Shown: positions 1 to 8,456, counted from the first letter of the stretch. The stretch is 64,000 nt of DNA from Halobacillus sp. Marseille-Q1614 (GCF_902809865.1 NZ_CADDWH010000001.1:2542001-2606000); one strand, 5' to 3'. Numbers and translations: made by a program. The notes: generated by a model from the sequence alone, not told the origin.

Positions 1-165
1 TATTCAAAATGCACCATATGGTTCATTAATCCAAATTTTTAGGACAACCTTTGATTCATCTCTTTCTTCCTTTAGTAATTAGTTTTTATTTTCCGCTGCA
101 GCTTAGCCTTGCAGCTGCATTGTCTCGATATCAAGATAAGCGCCCAGACATAGTCATTTATCCCG

Positions 166-174
166 CATACGATA
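166..174 (+). promoter_or_regulatory. Sporulation-type (sigma-E/K-like) -10 box
   Basis: CATACGATA fits the CATANNNTA -10 pattern of mother-cell sigma factors E and K and lies about 29 bases before the likely start codon at 203. The -35 region is not clear. The assignment rests on one motif plus the spore-type genes downstream. Confidence 0.4.
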
Positions 175-202
175 AAATATATTTTGTATGGGAGGAAGCC
201 AA

Positions 203-991
203 ATGACAGATGAACATAAGGACTTTCGAGGGTATGAATGTATCAAGAGTTCCCGTATCAGTCAATGTGAAAATAAATCATTTAAACCACAGGTGAGTAT
301 TGGAAAGATTACGACAAAGGTTCCAGTGGTATTAGCTGAACTTCAATTACAATTAAACATTAATGAGACGATTACCTTCCCTGAGCCCGTTTTAGAAATC
401 AAAGATATTAAAAAAAGAGTAAATTTAACTCAATGCCGCCTATTGCTTCCAACCAAAAAATTATTTATAAAAGGATTTGTCCGCAAAAACATCCAATATG
501 CCAGCCCGTCTCATGAAATTGCACCAAGCACAGAGAAATCCGTCGCCTCTGATATTCATTCTTTCACTGTGGATATCCCCTTTGATTGTGTAACGGAAAT
601 TAAAGATTTCTTATCCATGCCTGTCATGCCTAAAATAAACAAGCGGGAAGAATTTGATTTTGCAGTATCTAAATCCTTACCATCAGGGTTTCCGGAAAAA
701 GATGAATTGCTAACGAGTGACCTTTCTCAGTTTCACCAGGAAAGCAGCCAATTTTATAACGAGCTTCCTTTTTGTGAACTGCTTTCCAGCAAAATCATCG
801 AATGGGATGAAGCGTTGGATCGAGTCCCTCTTCCTGGAACTTCCCCATTTAACGAAGGATACTTTACAAAAGTAGAAGAAAAAATGGTAGTAGATATTTG
901 TCTCAAAGTGCTGCAGAACCAACAAATACGCGTAGCTTCTTCTTGTAATGACGACTGTGATTATAAACATGATTTTGAGTCTTGTGATTAA
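203..991 (+). CDS. SPOCS/DUF3794-like putative spore-surface protein
   Basis: A 262-aa protein without signal peptide. The start ATG at 203 is preferred over the ATG at 188 because the GGGAGG ribosome-binding site lies between them. The core has a beta-strand pattern 'VPVVLAEL', then 'NLTQCRLL', 'LFIKGFVRKNIQYA' and, after a loop, 'FTVDIPFD'. This G-V-x3-I-x-Y...PF pattern is what I associate with the SPOCS (DUF3794) domain of SipL and Clostridium/Bacillus spore-coat proteins. It matches the convergent gene at 2837-3631 in the same motif order, including 'CKLL/CELL' and a shared C-terminal 'FNEGYFTKVEEKM'-like block. An outer spore-layer structural role is inferred; the family match comes from motif recognition only. 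Confidence 0.6.
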   Translation: MTDEHKDFRGYECIKSSRISQCENKSFKPQVSIGKITTKVPVVLAELQLQLNINETITFPEPVLEIKDIKKRVNLTQCRLLLPTKKLFIKGFVRKNIQYASPSHEIAPSTEKSVASDIHSFTVDIPFDCVTEIKDFLSMPVMPKINKREEFDFAVSKSLPSGFPEKDELLTSDLSQFHQESSQFYNELPFCELLSSKIIEWDEALDRVPLPGTSPFNEGYFTKVEEKMVVDICLKVLQNQQIRVASSCNDDCDYKHDFESCD

Positions 992-1053
992 TACGTTAAA
1001 CAAAAAGTAAACTTAAGACATATGGATAAAAAAACTGAGGAGGGGGAGGAAGG

Positions 1054-1089
1054 ATGCGAGAGAAAAAAGCACCTTTCAAGGGGATATGA
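1054..1089 (+). CDS. Possible 11-aa leader ORF coupled to the next gene
   Basis: ATG at 1054 follows a very strong purine-rich ribosome-binding site (GAGGAGGGGGAGGAAGG) and encodes MREKKAPFKGI, then TGA. The stop overlaps the ATG at 1086 as ATGA. The 1086 start has only a poor site of its own (AAGGGG two bases upstream), so re-initiation after this leader, or a small frameshift joining the two, would explain how the long gene is translated. It could also be fortuitous. Confidence 0.35.
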   Translation: MREKKAPFKGI

Positions 1090-2777
1090 AGAAAAAGAAA
1101 GATAACTTATTCACTCGACGGAATTGGCAGCACCCATCTCGTCAGAAGAGCTTACATCAAAAACATTCAGACAATTCTCCAGACGATTTTCACCCTGACT
1201 ATTCTCAAATAGAAATCATCGAGAACCTTGAGTCCTCTGACGAAAACAAAATTTACACACCCTTTAAATCAAGAGGAAAAGCCCCTCGCCCAGTTATACT
1301 ATCTCCGCCTAAGCTGGAAAACCAAATCGTAAAAGGTACTCAACAAGAGGAAGCTGACGATAGGATTCATGAAAGAACCGCTTCAAGCCCTAACCATAAA
1401 GAAAACGGAACGAAAAGGTTAAGAACTACATCTTCTTTTCGAAAGGAATTTTCTTCGATGCTTGAGGATTCATACTCTCCAACTGAAAGTGAGTATTATA
1501 TAGAAAGCTCGTCTTCTCTTCCTCTTGAAGAAAAGGAAGAAGAAGTAGATGTAAGTGAAGATCATATAGAGAGCCAATCAAAAGAGCAGCTGACACTAAG
1601 GAATTCCCTTAAAGAAGAATTTATTTCGTTATTAATCGGATCTCCCCTGTCTGAGGAGGATTTACTGGACACAGAGGAGCAATCAATTGCTAACGAGGAA
1701 GATCCCTCCAGCGACAATTATAAATACTCGATATTAAAGGATATTGTTTCTTCTATGGAAGTGGAACCTGCTGAGGAACAGAATAGGTTTAAAAACTACT
1801 ATTTTTCACAGAAAGACTTGATAGATGTTGAAGATGAAGAATCACTATCTTTTATAGATTCAGTGGATGGTATAGAATCGTTCACTGAAGAGGAATCTTC
1901 CTCTATAAATGAACCTTCGAGTGAAAGGGAGAGTAACGAATCGTTTTCTCTTATAAGTGAATCCTCTTCATTAGCAGATGATTCCTACGAATCTCTTATA
2001 GAAAAAGCAGTATGTGAGGAAGAAGAAATTTCTTCTTCAGTAGAACATGATATAGAACCTTCCCTAATTATTGAGGACTTAATGGAATCTTCTGATGATC
2101 CAACTATTGATGATGAATCCTCCGTCGATTATGAGGAGGAAGATGATGAATCCCCGCTATCCAATGTATTCGAAAAGGAACTTGAAGATAAAGAATGTAA
2201 TGAAAATGATCAACGGGAACACCTGCCGTATGCGGTTACTAAAAAGAAAGAAAATAACTTCTTAGTAAAGGTTCCGGTATTATTATCTAAGGTCCTCATT
2301 GATATTGATATTATGGAATCACTCGATATGATAGATGATCTATCAGAAGTAATAAAAATTGACTGGTCCCTCTATTCTTTGAAAGTGAATGTACTTTCTA
2401 CAACATCTAACGCGTTTTTCAGCGGCGTGTTCCTGGCAGATGTAGAGTATGTAAGTGATCCACAAAAGCGTACCATCCATACTGTAAAAATACCTATTCA
2501 ATGGGATAAAGCTGTTAAAGTTAACTGGCTCTTGCCCCCGGAACTTGCCAACAGCTATCAAAAAGACTATAACTTCGCTTCTCCTTATGCCCAAGAAGGA
2601 AGTACGCATTATGAATACTATCAGGAATTTACAAACCCTATCGAAAAACAAGTTCAGAGCATCCATTTCATTTGGCATAATTCTACTTATTCAAAGGCTG
2701 CCAATGAACGGGTTTCGATTCAGGGAAATGCGCAAATATGTATAGATCTTTTACAGAAACAATATATTACTTATTAA
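1086..2777 (+). CDS. Acidic Ser/Glu-rich protein with C-terminal SPOCS-like domain
   Basis: A 563-aa protein. It has a basic N-terminus (about residues 1-25), then roughly 350 residues of low-complexity Glu/Asp/Ser sequence, then a compact domain from about residue 390. That domain repeats the neighbours' pattern: 'VKVPVLLSKVLIDIDI', a middle strand with 'FFSGVFLADVEYV', and 'HTVKIPIQWDKAV'. No signal peptide or membrane segment is visible. The architecture suggests a disordered, strongly negative spacer carried on a spore-surface assembly domain; calcium or cation binding is speculation. The strong ribosome-binding site belongs to an 11-aa ORF that ends in an ATGA overlap with this start. 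Function unproven. Confidence 0.55.
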   Translation: MKKKKDNLFTRRNWQHPSRQKSLHQKHSDNSPDDFHPDYSQIEIIENLESSDENKIYTPFKSRGKAPRPVILSPPKLENQIVKGTQQEEADDRIHERTASSPNHKENGTKRLRTTSSFRKEFSSMLEDSYSPTESEYYIESSSSLPLEEKEEEVDVSEDHIESQSKEQLTLRNSLKEEFISLLIGSPLSEEDLLDTEEQSIANEEDPSSDNYKYSILKDIVSSMEVEPAEEQNRFKNYYFSQKDLIDVEDEESLSFIDSVDGIESFTEEESSSINEPSSERESNESFSLISESSSLADDSYESLIEKAVCEEEEISSSVEHDIEPSLIIEDLMESSDDPTIDDESSVDYEEEDDESPLSNVFEKELEDKECNENDQREHLPYAVTKKKENNFLVKVPVLLSKVLIDIDIMESLDMIDDLSEVIKIDWSLYSLKVNVLSTTSNAFFSGVFLADVEYVSDPQKRTIHTVKIPIQWDKAVKVNWLLPPELANSYQKDYNFASPYAQEGSTHYEYYQEFTNPIEKQVQSIHFIWHNSTYSKAANERVSIQGNAQICIDLLQKQYITY

Positions 2778-2796
2778 TCTTCTCCCTATGTAAATA

Positions 2797-2825
2797 AGAG
2801 GTGTCTCCGTGATGGAGACACCTCT
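2797..2825. terminator. Bidirectional hairpin between convergent genes
   Basis: A perfect 12-bp stem (AGAGGTGTCTCC / GGAGACACCTCT) with a 5-base loop lies between the ends of the genes at 1086-2777 and 2837-3631. The U-tracts are short on both strands, so termination may be partial. Confidence 0.7.
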
Positions 2826-2836
2826 ATTTAATTAAG

Positions 2837-3631
2837 TTACTGTCCGATAATTTTTCTGAATTTGCTATAAACATTTTGAGAATTTTGGGTATTTGCATAG
2901 TATGAGTCTCCACAAAGATCATCATCGTTAGGTGGTGGTGTTGGTGGATCAAAATTAGGTTGTTGTTTCTGAGTCAGCTTAATAACTAGGTTGATATCCA
3001 TTTTTTCAGTAACTTTGTTAAAACGGCCCCAGTTGTCAAAGTTCTTCACAATATCCCACTGATTTACTGCAGAAGCAAGAAGCTTGCACTTGATCGGTTC
3101 ATTATTAATTTCGAATGTTAAAGAACCAAATTCGCAGCGATCGGCTCCCATACCGTCTTTTGCTAATTCTCTGCGTTGAAGTACATTGTCTTTTACACTA
3201 TATTCAAAATCAAACGGAAAATCTACTGGATTCGCAAGTTCTACTTGATCATAAGCTTTAAATGGAATATCAATGCTATAATCTTTCACAACTCCGTAAG
3301 CGTTTTCCACGTATTGAATATTTTTGTGGACAATCCCTTCTACAAATAGTTTTACATAGTTTGGATTATCTACGACAGGGATTGCTTTGCATTGTGTTAA
3401 GGACACATTCTTCTCAATGTTTTTAATAGCCCTGGCATATGTCGGCAGATAAAAGTCTGCTTCTGTAAGAGATTGGATCAGCACATCTCCAAGGACGACC
3501 GTGATTTCCTGATCGTCAGCATTAGCAAACTGCTCTGACGCAGTAAACAAACTTCTTGATTTTGCCTTATCATTAGGTGGCAGTGCAGGGCATTTTTTGT
3601 GACCATATCCACAGCCTGTGTTTTTCTTCAT
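2837..3631 (-). CDS. SPOCS/DUF3794-like putative spore-surface protein
   Basis: A 264-aa protein. ATG at 3631 is chosen over the in-frame GTG at 3640 because AAGGAG sits eight bases before the ATG and overlaps the GTG. Motifs follow the 203-991 protein: 'VVLGDVLIQSL', 'VSLTQCKAIPV', 'LFVEGIVHKNIQYV', 'YSIDIPFKAYDQVEL', 'IKCKLLASAVNQWD' and 'FNKVTEKMDINLVIKL'. The C-terminus is proline-rich, then Asp-rich, then Gln/Asn-rich, a tail common in spore outer-layer proteins. It has no signal peptide. It is likely a paralog of the 203-991 gene; a spore coat or exosporium role is inferred from family and context. Confidence 0.6.
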   Translation of the reverse strand: MKKNTGCGYGHKKCPALPPNDKAKSRSLFTASEQFANADDQEITVVLGDVLIQSLTEADFYLPTYARAIKNIEKNVSLTQCKAIPVVDNPNYVKLFVEGIVHKNIQYVENAYGVVKDYSIDIPFKAYDQVELANPVDFPFDFEYSVKDNVLQRRELAKDGMGADRCEFGSLTFEINNEPIKCKLLASAVNQWDIVKNFDNWGRFNKVTEKMDINLVIKLTQKQQPNFDPPTPPPNDDDLCGDSYYANTQNSQNVYSKFRKIIGQ

Positions 3632-3865
3632 ATTGTTCACTCCTTAAAAAATTTTTGTCAAAAGCTATAATCGGACTTCTAGTTTCTTTTGACTCATTAG
3701 TAATATATGTAGAGGATATTAAATTGGAATGGACGTGTGTCGCTAGGTTTATAAACCTATTATTTACAGGTTTTTCCGGAGCTTACAAAAGGTCTCCGAT
3801 AAGCTGTATTCCTATCGGGTTATAGCACACCCTAATTTAAAATATTGATAGAGCAGCCTAGTAAA

Positions 3866-3999
3866 AACAAAGGCTTAAAGCGCCCTGGTAGACACGAAAC
3901 GCATAAGCAAAACGGCCGGAGGAAGGCGGCCTTTCCTTTCAGCAGGGCGGATGGTTTATGACGCGAGTGTCTACCAGGGCGCTGAAGCTGGATGTCGCT
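3866..3999. repeat. Dispersed intergenic repeat, copy 1 (134 bp)
   Basis: It is nearly identical to 56571-56700. It carries a perfect 16-bp inverted repeat, GCGCCCTGGTAGACAC at 3880-3895 and its complement at 3967-3982. Between the arms are further complementary stretches (CGCATAAGCAAAAC against GGTTTATGACGCG) and a GGCCGGAGGAAGGCGGCC core, so the whole unit can fold into one long hairpin. No ORF. It is most like a MITE/REP-type non-autonomous element or a structured RNA. It fills most of the gene-free stretch 3641-4128; the rest shows only the lectin terminator. Confidence 0.85.
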
Positions 4000-4033
4000 C
4001 CACAGCTTGGAATTTTATGATTTCCTAGACAAC

Positions 4034-4070
4034 AAAAAAAGCAGTCCAATGAAAACTGGACTGCTTTTTC
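4034..4070 (-). terminator. Rho-independent terminator of the lectin gene
   Basis: GCAGTCCA and TGGACTGC form an 8-bp stem flanked by an A-run that becomes a T-tract on the minus strand, just beyond the 4129 stop codon. Confidence 0.8.
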
Positions 4071-4128
4071 TCTATTATTAAAATTTTAAAATCCGAAAAA
4101 CCTTCCTAGTAACATTTTTTCTAAAAAG

Positions 4129-5193
4129 TTATGAGAACCATTTGTGCCACATATGATCATTTCTTCCTCTTACAAAACAGTCAATCCGATTCCTGCCCCA
4201 TGATACGGCTCCAGGCGAACTTCGGACTCCTCCACGCGGTGCCCCTAAGTCTTCCCAGCCTCTCCACCTTGATCCATCCCACCACTTATGCCACATTTGA
4301 TTGTTACTGCCTCGGACAAAGCAATCTAAGCGATTGCGATCCCACGAAGCCACAGCCGGCGCTCCATCAAAACCACCGCTTGGTGACCCAAGATCCTCCC
4401 AGTTACTCCAGCGAGAGCCATCCCACCATTTATGCCACATGCGGTCATTTCTGCCTTTTACAAAGCAATCGATACGGTTCGGCCCCCACGATACAGCTCC
4501 AGGTGAACTTCGGACTCCTCCGCGCGGAGCACCAAGATTTTCCCATTGACTCCATCGGGAACCATCCCACCATTTATGCCATAAATTATTGTCATCGCCT
4601 TGTACAAAACAATCTAAGCGATTCGACTGCCACGAAGCTGCAGCTGGAGCTCCTTCAAAACCGCCAGGCGGTGCTCCAAGGTCCTCCCAATTGCTCCATC
4701 GGGAACCATTCCACCATTTGTGCCACATTTGATCATTTCTACCACGAACAAAACAGTCAATCCGGTTCGCCCCCCACGATACAGCCCCCGGGGCACTGCG
4801 GACCCCTCCTCTAGGCGCACCGAGGTCTTCCCAGTCATGCCATCTCGATCCATCCCACCACTTATGCCACATTCGGTTATTATTGCCATGAACAAAACAG
4901 TCCAGCCTGTTGGATTGCCACGAAGCTACAGACGGTGCCCCTCTAAAGCCTCCAGGCGGTGCTCCAAGATCTTCCCACTGTTTCCAGCTGGCCCGCGATT
5001 GATCACTCTCTAAATTTTGTTCTGTCGGAAAGTAATGCGGTTGTGGCGGATAGTAATATGGCTGACGATAAGGGTCGGGGCTGCCCGTGGCAGCAGGATA
5101 CCCATAAAATCCATAGTTTTCGTAAAAAGGCAGCCCATTCCTGTTGTGATTAGCAAAATAGGGATTATCCGGATGACCATAATAATACATCAT
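4129..5193 (-). CDS. PLL-type six-blade beta-propeller lectin-like protein
   Basis: A 354-aa protein. A Tyr/Pro/Asn-rich N-terminus (about 1-65) without signal peptide precedes six tandem repeats of about 48 residues. Each has the order W-x2-W-E-D/N-L-G-x-P-x-G-G, S-W-x2-N-R-x-D-C-F-V, and M/L-W-H-K-W-W. This is the pattern of the PLL fucose-binding lectin family (seven-bladed propellers). Repeats alternate between a 'GGF..AP' type and a 'GGVRS.P' type, so the array is three copies of a two-blade unit. The N-terminal 'W..WEDLG' strand could close the last blade. Start supported by AAAGGAGGTG. A carbohydrate-binding role on the spore or cell surface is inferred from family and neighbours. Confidence 0.75.
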   Translation of the reverse strand: MMYYYGHPDNPYFANHNRNGLPFYENYGFYGYPAATGSPDPYRQPYYYPPQPHYFPTEQNLESDQSRASWKQWEDLGAPPGGFRGAPSVASWQSNRLDCFVHGNNNRMWHKWWDGSRWHDWEDLGAPRGGVRSAPGAVSWGANRIDCFVRGRNDQMWHKWWNGSRWSNWEDLGAPPGGFEGAPAAASWQSNRLDCFVQGDDNNLWHKWWDGSRWSQWENLGAPRGGVRSSPGAVSWGPNRIDCFVKGRNDRMWHKWWDGSRWSNWEDLGSPSGGFDGAPAVASWDRNRLDCFVRGSNNQMWHKWWDGSRWRGWEDLGAPRGGVRSSPGAVSWGRNRIDCFVRGRNDHMWHKWFS

Positions 5194-5292
5194 AGCTGTA
5201 CACCTCCTTTAGATATCGATAACAATTTATGCTTTAAGATTGTAAAAAATGTAAAATGTCTTTAAAGCAATATTGATTAGGAGGAAGAGTTA

Positions 5293-5895
5293 TTATTCCT
5301 CTACTTTTAATCTAGTAAGTTCTTTCTGCAAAGACTCTATTTCTTTTTCTAACTGATGAATAATTTGCAAGCCTTCCGCTGCTTTTTGGTTATAAGTATT
5401 TATTTCCGTTTCTAACCTTGTCGCTAACTCGTGTTTCATTAGATTATCCTTCTCTATAAAAAGTTCTCTCTCTTCCTTCAACCTTACTATTTCTTCTTTT
5501 AACTGTTCGATTTCATTCTGTAATTCTTGTTCTTTGTTTGATGAATGGATGATTTTCTCTTCTAACTCTTTTCTTTCTTCTGAGTACTGCATAATCGTAT
5601 TTTCTAAACTCTCATTTTTATCTTTTAAAGTTTCTACAGCAGCTTGCAGCTTTTCATTTTGAAAAGTAATTTCCTCGTATTGACTTTTAGCCGCGTCTAA
5701 CTCATTTTGAAGGGATGTTCTGCTGTCTTCCAGAACTCTAATCTGTTCTATATTTTTCTCCAGCTCTGCTTGCGACTGTTCCCATTCTCTATGAAATTGA
5801 GTTTCTTCTATTATATTGTTCGCTTGGCCTTTATTTTCTAACTGTTCTTGATGAATAGTCCTTTTTCCGGAAGGAAAATTCGTTCTTTTCTTCAC
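5293..5895 (-). CDS. Coiled-coil protein of unknown function
   Basis: A 200-aa protein with GTG start at 5895 behind AAGGGGAGG. After about 35 polar residues the rest is one long, highly charged heptad-pattern coiled coil rich in Glu, Lys, Leu and Gln. There is no signal peptide, membrane segment or catalytic motif. It lies 25 bases after the 5921-7102 gene and about 100 bases before the lectin gene, all leftward, so it is probably co-transcribed with putative spore-surface genes. A scaffold or spacer role is a guess. Confidence 0.55.
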   Translation of the reverse strand: MKKRTNFPSGKRTIHQEQLENKGQANNIIEETQFHREWEQSQAELEKNIEQIRVLEDSRTSLQNELDAAKSQYEEITFQNEKLQAAVETLKDKNESLENTIMQYSEERKELEEKIIHSSNKEQELQNEIEQLKEEIVRLKEERELFIEKDNLMKHELATRLETEINTYNQKAAEGLQIIHQLEKEIESLQKELTRLKVEE

Positions 5896-5920
5896 CTTAA
5901 GACCTCCCCTTTAAAAGCTT

Positions 5921-7102
5921 CTATTTCGGAGGAAACTTTACACTGATCTTATTATTCGAGCTGAACTTTACCTTATCTCCATTAAAGTATACATATCCAT
6001 AAATGTTTACATCCTGTCCTGCTTCCGGCTGTTTAATAACAAATTGAAGATTATCCAGTGATAAGTGCTGCCTGCCGGGAATCATCATCCGCTGGATTGG
6101 CCCTATCCAGTACTCTCCCTTTTCTGAAGCGATTTCCAGCCAGTCTTTATTTAGAAATTTCCACCCTTTGGCACCTTCCTCTGATTGAACACCGAGACCA
6201 TCTACCAGGTCAGGGGGAAGAATCTGTCCTTTTACTTCCAGGCAGCCTGCTGGTTCTACCTTCAAACAAATAACGGGATTATACAAAGGAGTGCTGCTCG
6301 TGTTTTTTATTGCCAGCTTTCCATGAGTCATAAGACGATCTTTCTTTTCGCTGAAGAAGATCGTGTAATCAAAAAATACTTCCGCTGTTGGCAGCTGCTT
6401 TTCGACTGTACTTTTTTGGATGGAAACTGGATGGTTATTGGATTGACTTTTAGGAGAAGGGGGCGTAGTTGAAGTTTTATTTTTAGACGGTGAAAATGAT
6501 GATGCTTTTGTAAATAAATCAAGTGTTCCTAAAGGTAAGCAAGACAGCATCGATTGATTCCCTTTATTAAAATACCTCATTATGGCAGAAACAACATGTA
6601 AGGAAAGGTTCTCAATCCTTGATTGAGCTGATTTTTCCGGGATTACACAGTTGATTTCTAGAACTGGGAATCCCCAATCTTTTGTTGTTTTAATAAATTC
6701 ATATTCGAACTCACTGTTTTTTAACTCCTTATATAAACCTAACTTTAAGCTCTGCAGATTCTGATGTAAGTTATGAGTGATTTTAACTCTTGGCTTGATG
6801 TTTTCCGGTGAGCTTTGACGAAGCGAGAACTTTACCGTTAAATCAACATCTTTCTCAACGTTCTCCTCCAAAACAGTTATCCCGCAATTAGAAAGAAATT
6901 CCTTCATTTGTTTTAAAAAATCTTCTTCACCACTTAAGGCCAGGTTTATAGAAGATAAAGCTGGTTTTAACTTGAGTTCTTTCTTTTCGTTTTTCCAATA
7001 CGTGATGAACCCTTGCTGCTCACAAAACAACCGAAATGCGGCTAAAGAAGCAAAAGGGATCTCCCCTATTTTCTTTTCCTGATGAAAAACAGAAATGTTC
7101 AC
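5921..7102 (-). CDS. Two-domain hypothetical protein, spore-island gene
   Basis: A 393-aa protein with GTG start at 7102 and GGGAGG seven bases upstream. Residues 1-205 form a globular domain. Its stretch 'FPVLEINCVIP...IENLSLHVVSAIMRYF' faintly recalls the C-terminal part of amidase_3 folds, but the zinc-ligand motifs are not visible, so I do not call it an enzyme. A Ser/Pro/Thr linker (about 205-235) leads to a beta-rich domain (about 240-390, 'GKLAIKNTSSTPLYNPVICLKV') that looks like an immunoglobulin-like or DUF11-type fold. No signal peptide. It is divergent to the 7309 paralog gene and first of a leftward run with the coiled-coil and lectin genes. Confidence 0.45.
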   Translation of the reverse strand: MNISVFHQEKKIGEIPFASLAAFRLFCEQQGFITYWKNEKKELKLKPALSSINLALSGEEDFLKQMKEFLSNCGITVLEENVEKDVDLTVKFSLRQSSPENIKPRVKITHNLHQNLQSLKLGLYKELKNSEFEYEFIKTTKDWGFPVLEINCVIPEKSAQSRIENLSLHVVSAIMRYFNKGNQSMLSCLPLGTLDLFTKASSFSPSKNKTSTTPPSPKSQSNNHPVSIQKSTVEKQLPTAEVFFDYTIFFSEKKDRLMTHGKLAIKNTSSTPLYNPVICLKVEPAGCLEVKGQILPPDLVDGLGVQSEEGAKGWKFLNKDWLEIASEKGEYWIGPIQRMMIPGRQHLSLDNLQFVIKQPEAGQDVNIYGYVYFNGDKVKFSSNNKISVKFPPK

Positions 7103-7221
7103 CCGATGACCTCCCGATATATGCCTATACCATTCATTTTATGAAGCAATCGGTTATTCATGATGTTTTTTTATCCTGCCGCCTTGCTGATTGCTATAGA
7201 TTTAGGCTCTTGTCTCTATCA

Positions 7222-7269
7222 CTAAAAACAGGCGAAAACCCCCGTTGCCAAAGTCTTTATAGTTAATAA
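7222..7269 (+). promoter_or_regulatory. Conserved upstream block, copy 1
   Basis: This 48-bp segment matches 8666-8713 at 42 of 48 positions and holds ACAGGC, ACCCCCGTTGC and AGTTAATAA. Both copies end about 40 bases before the start codon of a paralog (7309 and 8757). The flanking sequence is less similar, which suggests a retained promoter or regulator site. Confidence 0.5.
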
Positions 7270-7308
7270 GCTATTAATGATAATAATAACTTCGAAAGGT
7301 TTGATTGT

Positions 7309-8415
7309 ATGAAAAGAATCAAGTCCATTAAAGGTGCTCAAATTCCACCACTTACCCCAAACAGCTTGATGCCTGAATGCATTCGCACACAAAAAGTGTA
7401 TGACTGGATCACAGATGTTAACCAGTACACCAACAAAACTCCTCTTCCAGGAGATCCAGCTGATCCCGCCACTTGCGCTGGATTAGTAGCCGCTGCCCTT
7501 GCAGCCGGAGACGACATTACGTTTGAGTGTACTCCGCCGGAAGTTCCCGGCCCAGATGCCACATGTGATGTGTTAGAAGTAACGAACGGAATGCCGGGTA
7601 TGATCCGCGTATTGTGGACAGTTTTTGTCACGGTGACAGTCACGAATGAAACAACAGGGGAAACGTGTGAGTTTGACGTACCCGTTCAATTTGATGATGT
7701 TTACATGGTATGTATCCCAGAGCCATTTGATGAAACCAATGTTTTCTGCCGCATCACAGCTGTACGGTGCAGCGTGACCAACATGGTTTTCCTTGGCAAC
7801 CAAGTGCAGGTAAGCGTTACCGTTTGTAAAGATATCCAAATCGAAGAAGAAGTGAAACTGGAAGTATTGGCGAAGTTCTGCCAGCCGCGTCCGAACGATA
7901 TGCTTCCAGAGCCGCCAGCTCCAGAAGAATGCCCAGGATTCGAGTTCCCGCCACAATGTAACTTCTTCCCGCGTCCTAACTGTGACTGTCAGGCAGAAGC
8001 AGCTGTTGATGTTACCGTTACAGAACCTAACGGAGGAGGAGGAACAAGACATCAACTAGATGCATTGATTTGTGATAACTGTACGTTATCTCAAAGTACT
8101 TGGAGTTATACACGTACTACTGATGCAGGCACAACAACTGTTACTCCTATAACAATTGAAAGTGTAACTTGTGAACAATTAGCGTTGCCTGGATCAATTA
8201 GAATGACTGTCACTGGCCGAGCGAATGTAAGTGGAGATGCAGGAAATCAAACAAACGTTAACTACACTCTTTTATTAGATGAGAGTGCTGTTGGTTCTGA
8301 TGCCTTTGACCTAACTGCTGGAACATTTGTCACAGGTGCAGTCACTATACCCGATGACGAGCTTCTCGTTCAAGACTGCTTAACATTCGATGATATTGAT
8401 TTTGATACGCCATAA
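7309..8415 (+). CDS. Cys-containing spore-surface paralog A (SPOCS-like)
   Basis: A 368-aa protein, first of four tandem relatives. No signal peptide. Order of features: a short 'KSIKGAQIPPLTP' N-terminus, 'PECIRTQKVYDWI', 'CEVLEV'-type strand, 'NGMPGMIRVLWTVFVTVTV', 'CEFDVPVQFDDVYMVCIPEP', 'VTVCKDIQIEEEVKLEVLAKFC', a Pro-rich 'PNCDCQA' linker near residue 225, then a second domain beginning 'LDALICDNCTLSQSTW' and ending 'QDCLTFDDIDFDTP'. The first domain has the strand, then D/E-P-V/I-F pattern of SPOCS/DUF3794 proteins. Many cysteines suggest disulfide cross-linking. Spore outer-layer role inferred. Confidence 0.6.
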   Translation: MKRIKSIKGAQIPPLTPNSLMPECIRTQKVYDWITDVNQYTNKTPLPGDPADPATCAGLVAAALAAGDDITFECTPPEVPGPDATCDVLEVTNGMPGMIRVLWTVFVTVTVTNETTGETCEFDVPVQFDDVYMVCIPEPFDETNVFCRITAVRCSVTNMVFLGNQVQVSVTVCKDIQIEEEVKLEVLAKFCQPRPNDMLPEPPAPEECPGFEFPPQCNFFPRPNCDCQAEAAVDVTVTEPNGGGGTRHQLDALICDNCTLSQSTWSYTRTTDAGTTTVTPITIESVTCEQLALPGSIRMTVTGRANVSGDAGNQTNVNYTLLLDESAVGSDAFDLTAGTFVTGAVTIPDDELLVQDCLTFDDIDFDTP

Positions 8416-8421
8416 AAGATG

Positions 8422-8456
8422 AAAATAGGGGAAGTCAGCCTTCCCCTATTTTTTTA
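8422..8456 (+). terminator. Rho-independent terminator
   Basis: A 12-bp stem (AAATAGGGGAAG / CTTCCCCTATTT) followed by a run of T. It ends the unit of paralog A. The rest of the gap 8416-8756 holds only the conserved block before paralog B. Confidence 0.9.

Noticed and set aside
3577-3825. Plus-strand open frame of 82 codons
   Set aside because: It begins inside the opposing SPOCS-like gene, lacks a ribosome-binding site and has no recognisable domain.
4131-5265. Several open frames of 60-227 codons on the plus strand opposite the lectin gene
   Set aside because: They are shadows of the repetitive lectin sequence: their frames follow its repeat and none has a ribosome-binding site or sensible composition.
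5921-7102. Amidase_3-type peptidoglycan hydrolase for the 393-aa protein
   Set aside because: Only a faint resemblance near residues 160-200; the zinc-binding His/Glu motifs are not visible.
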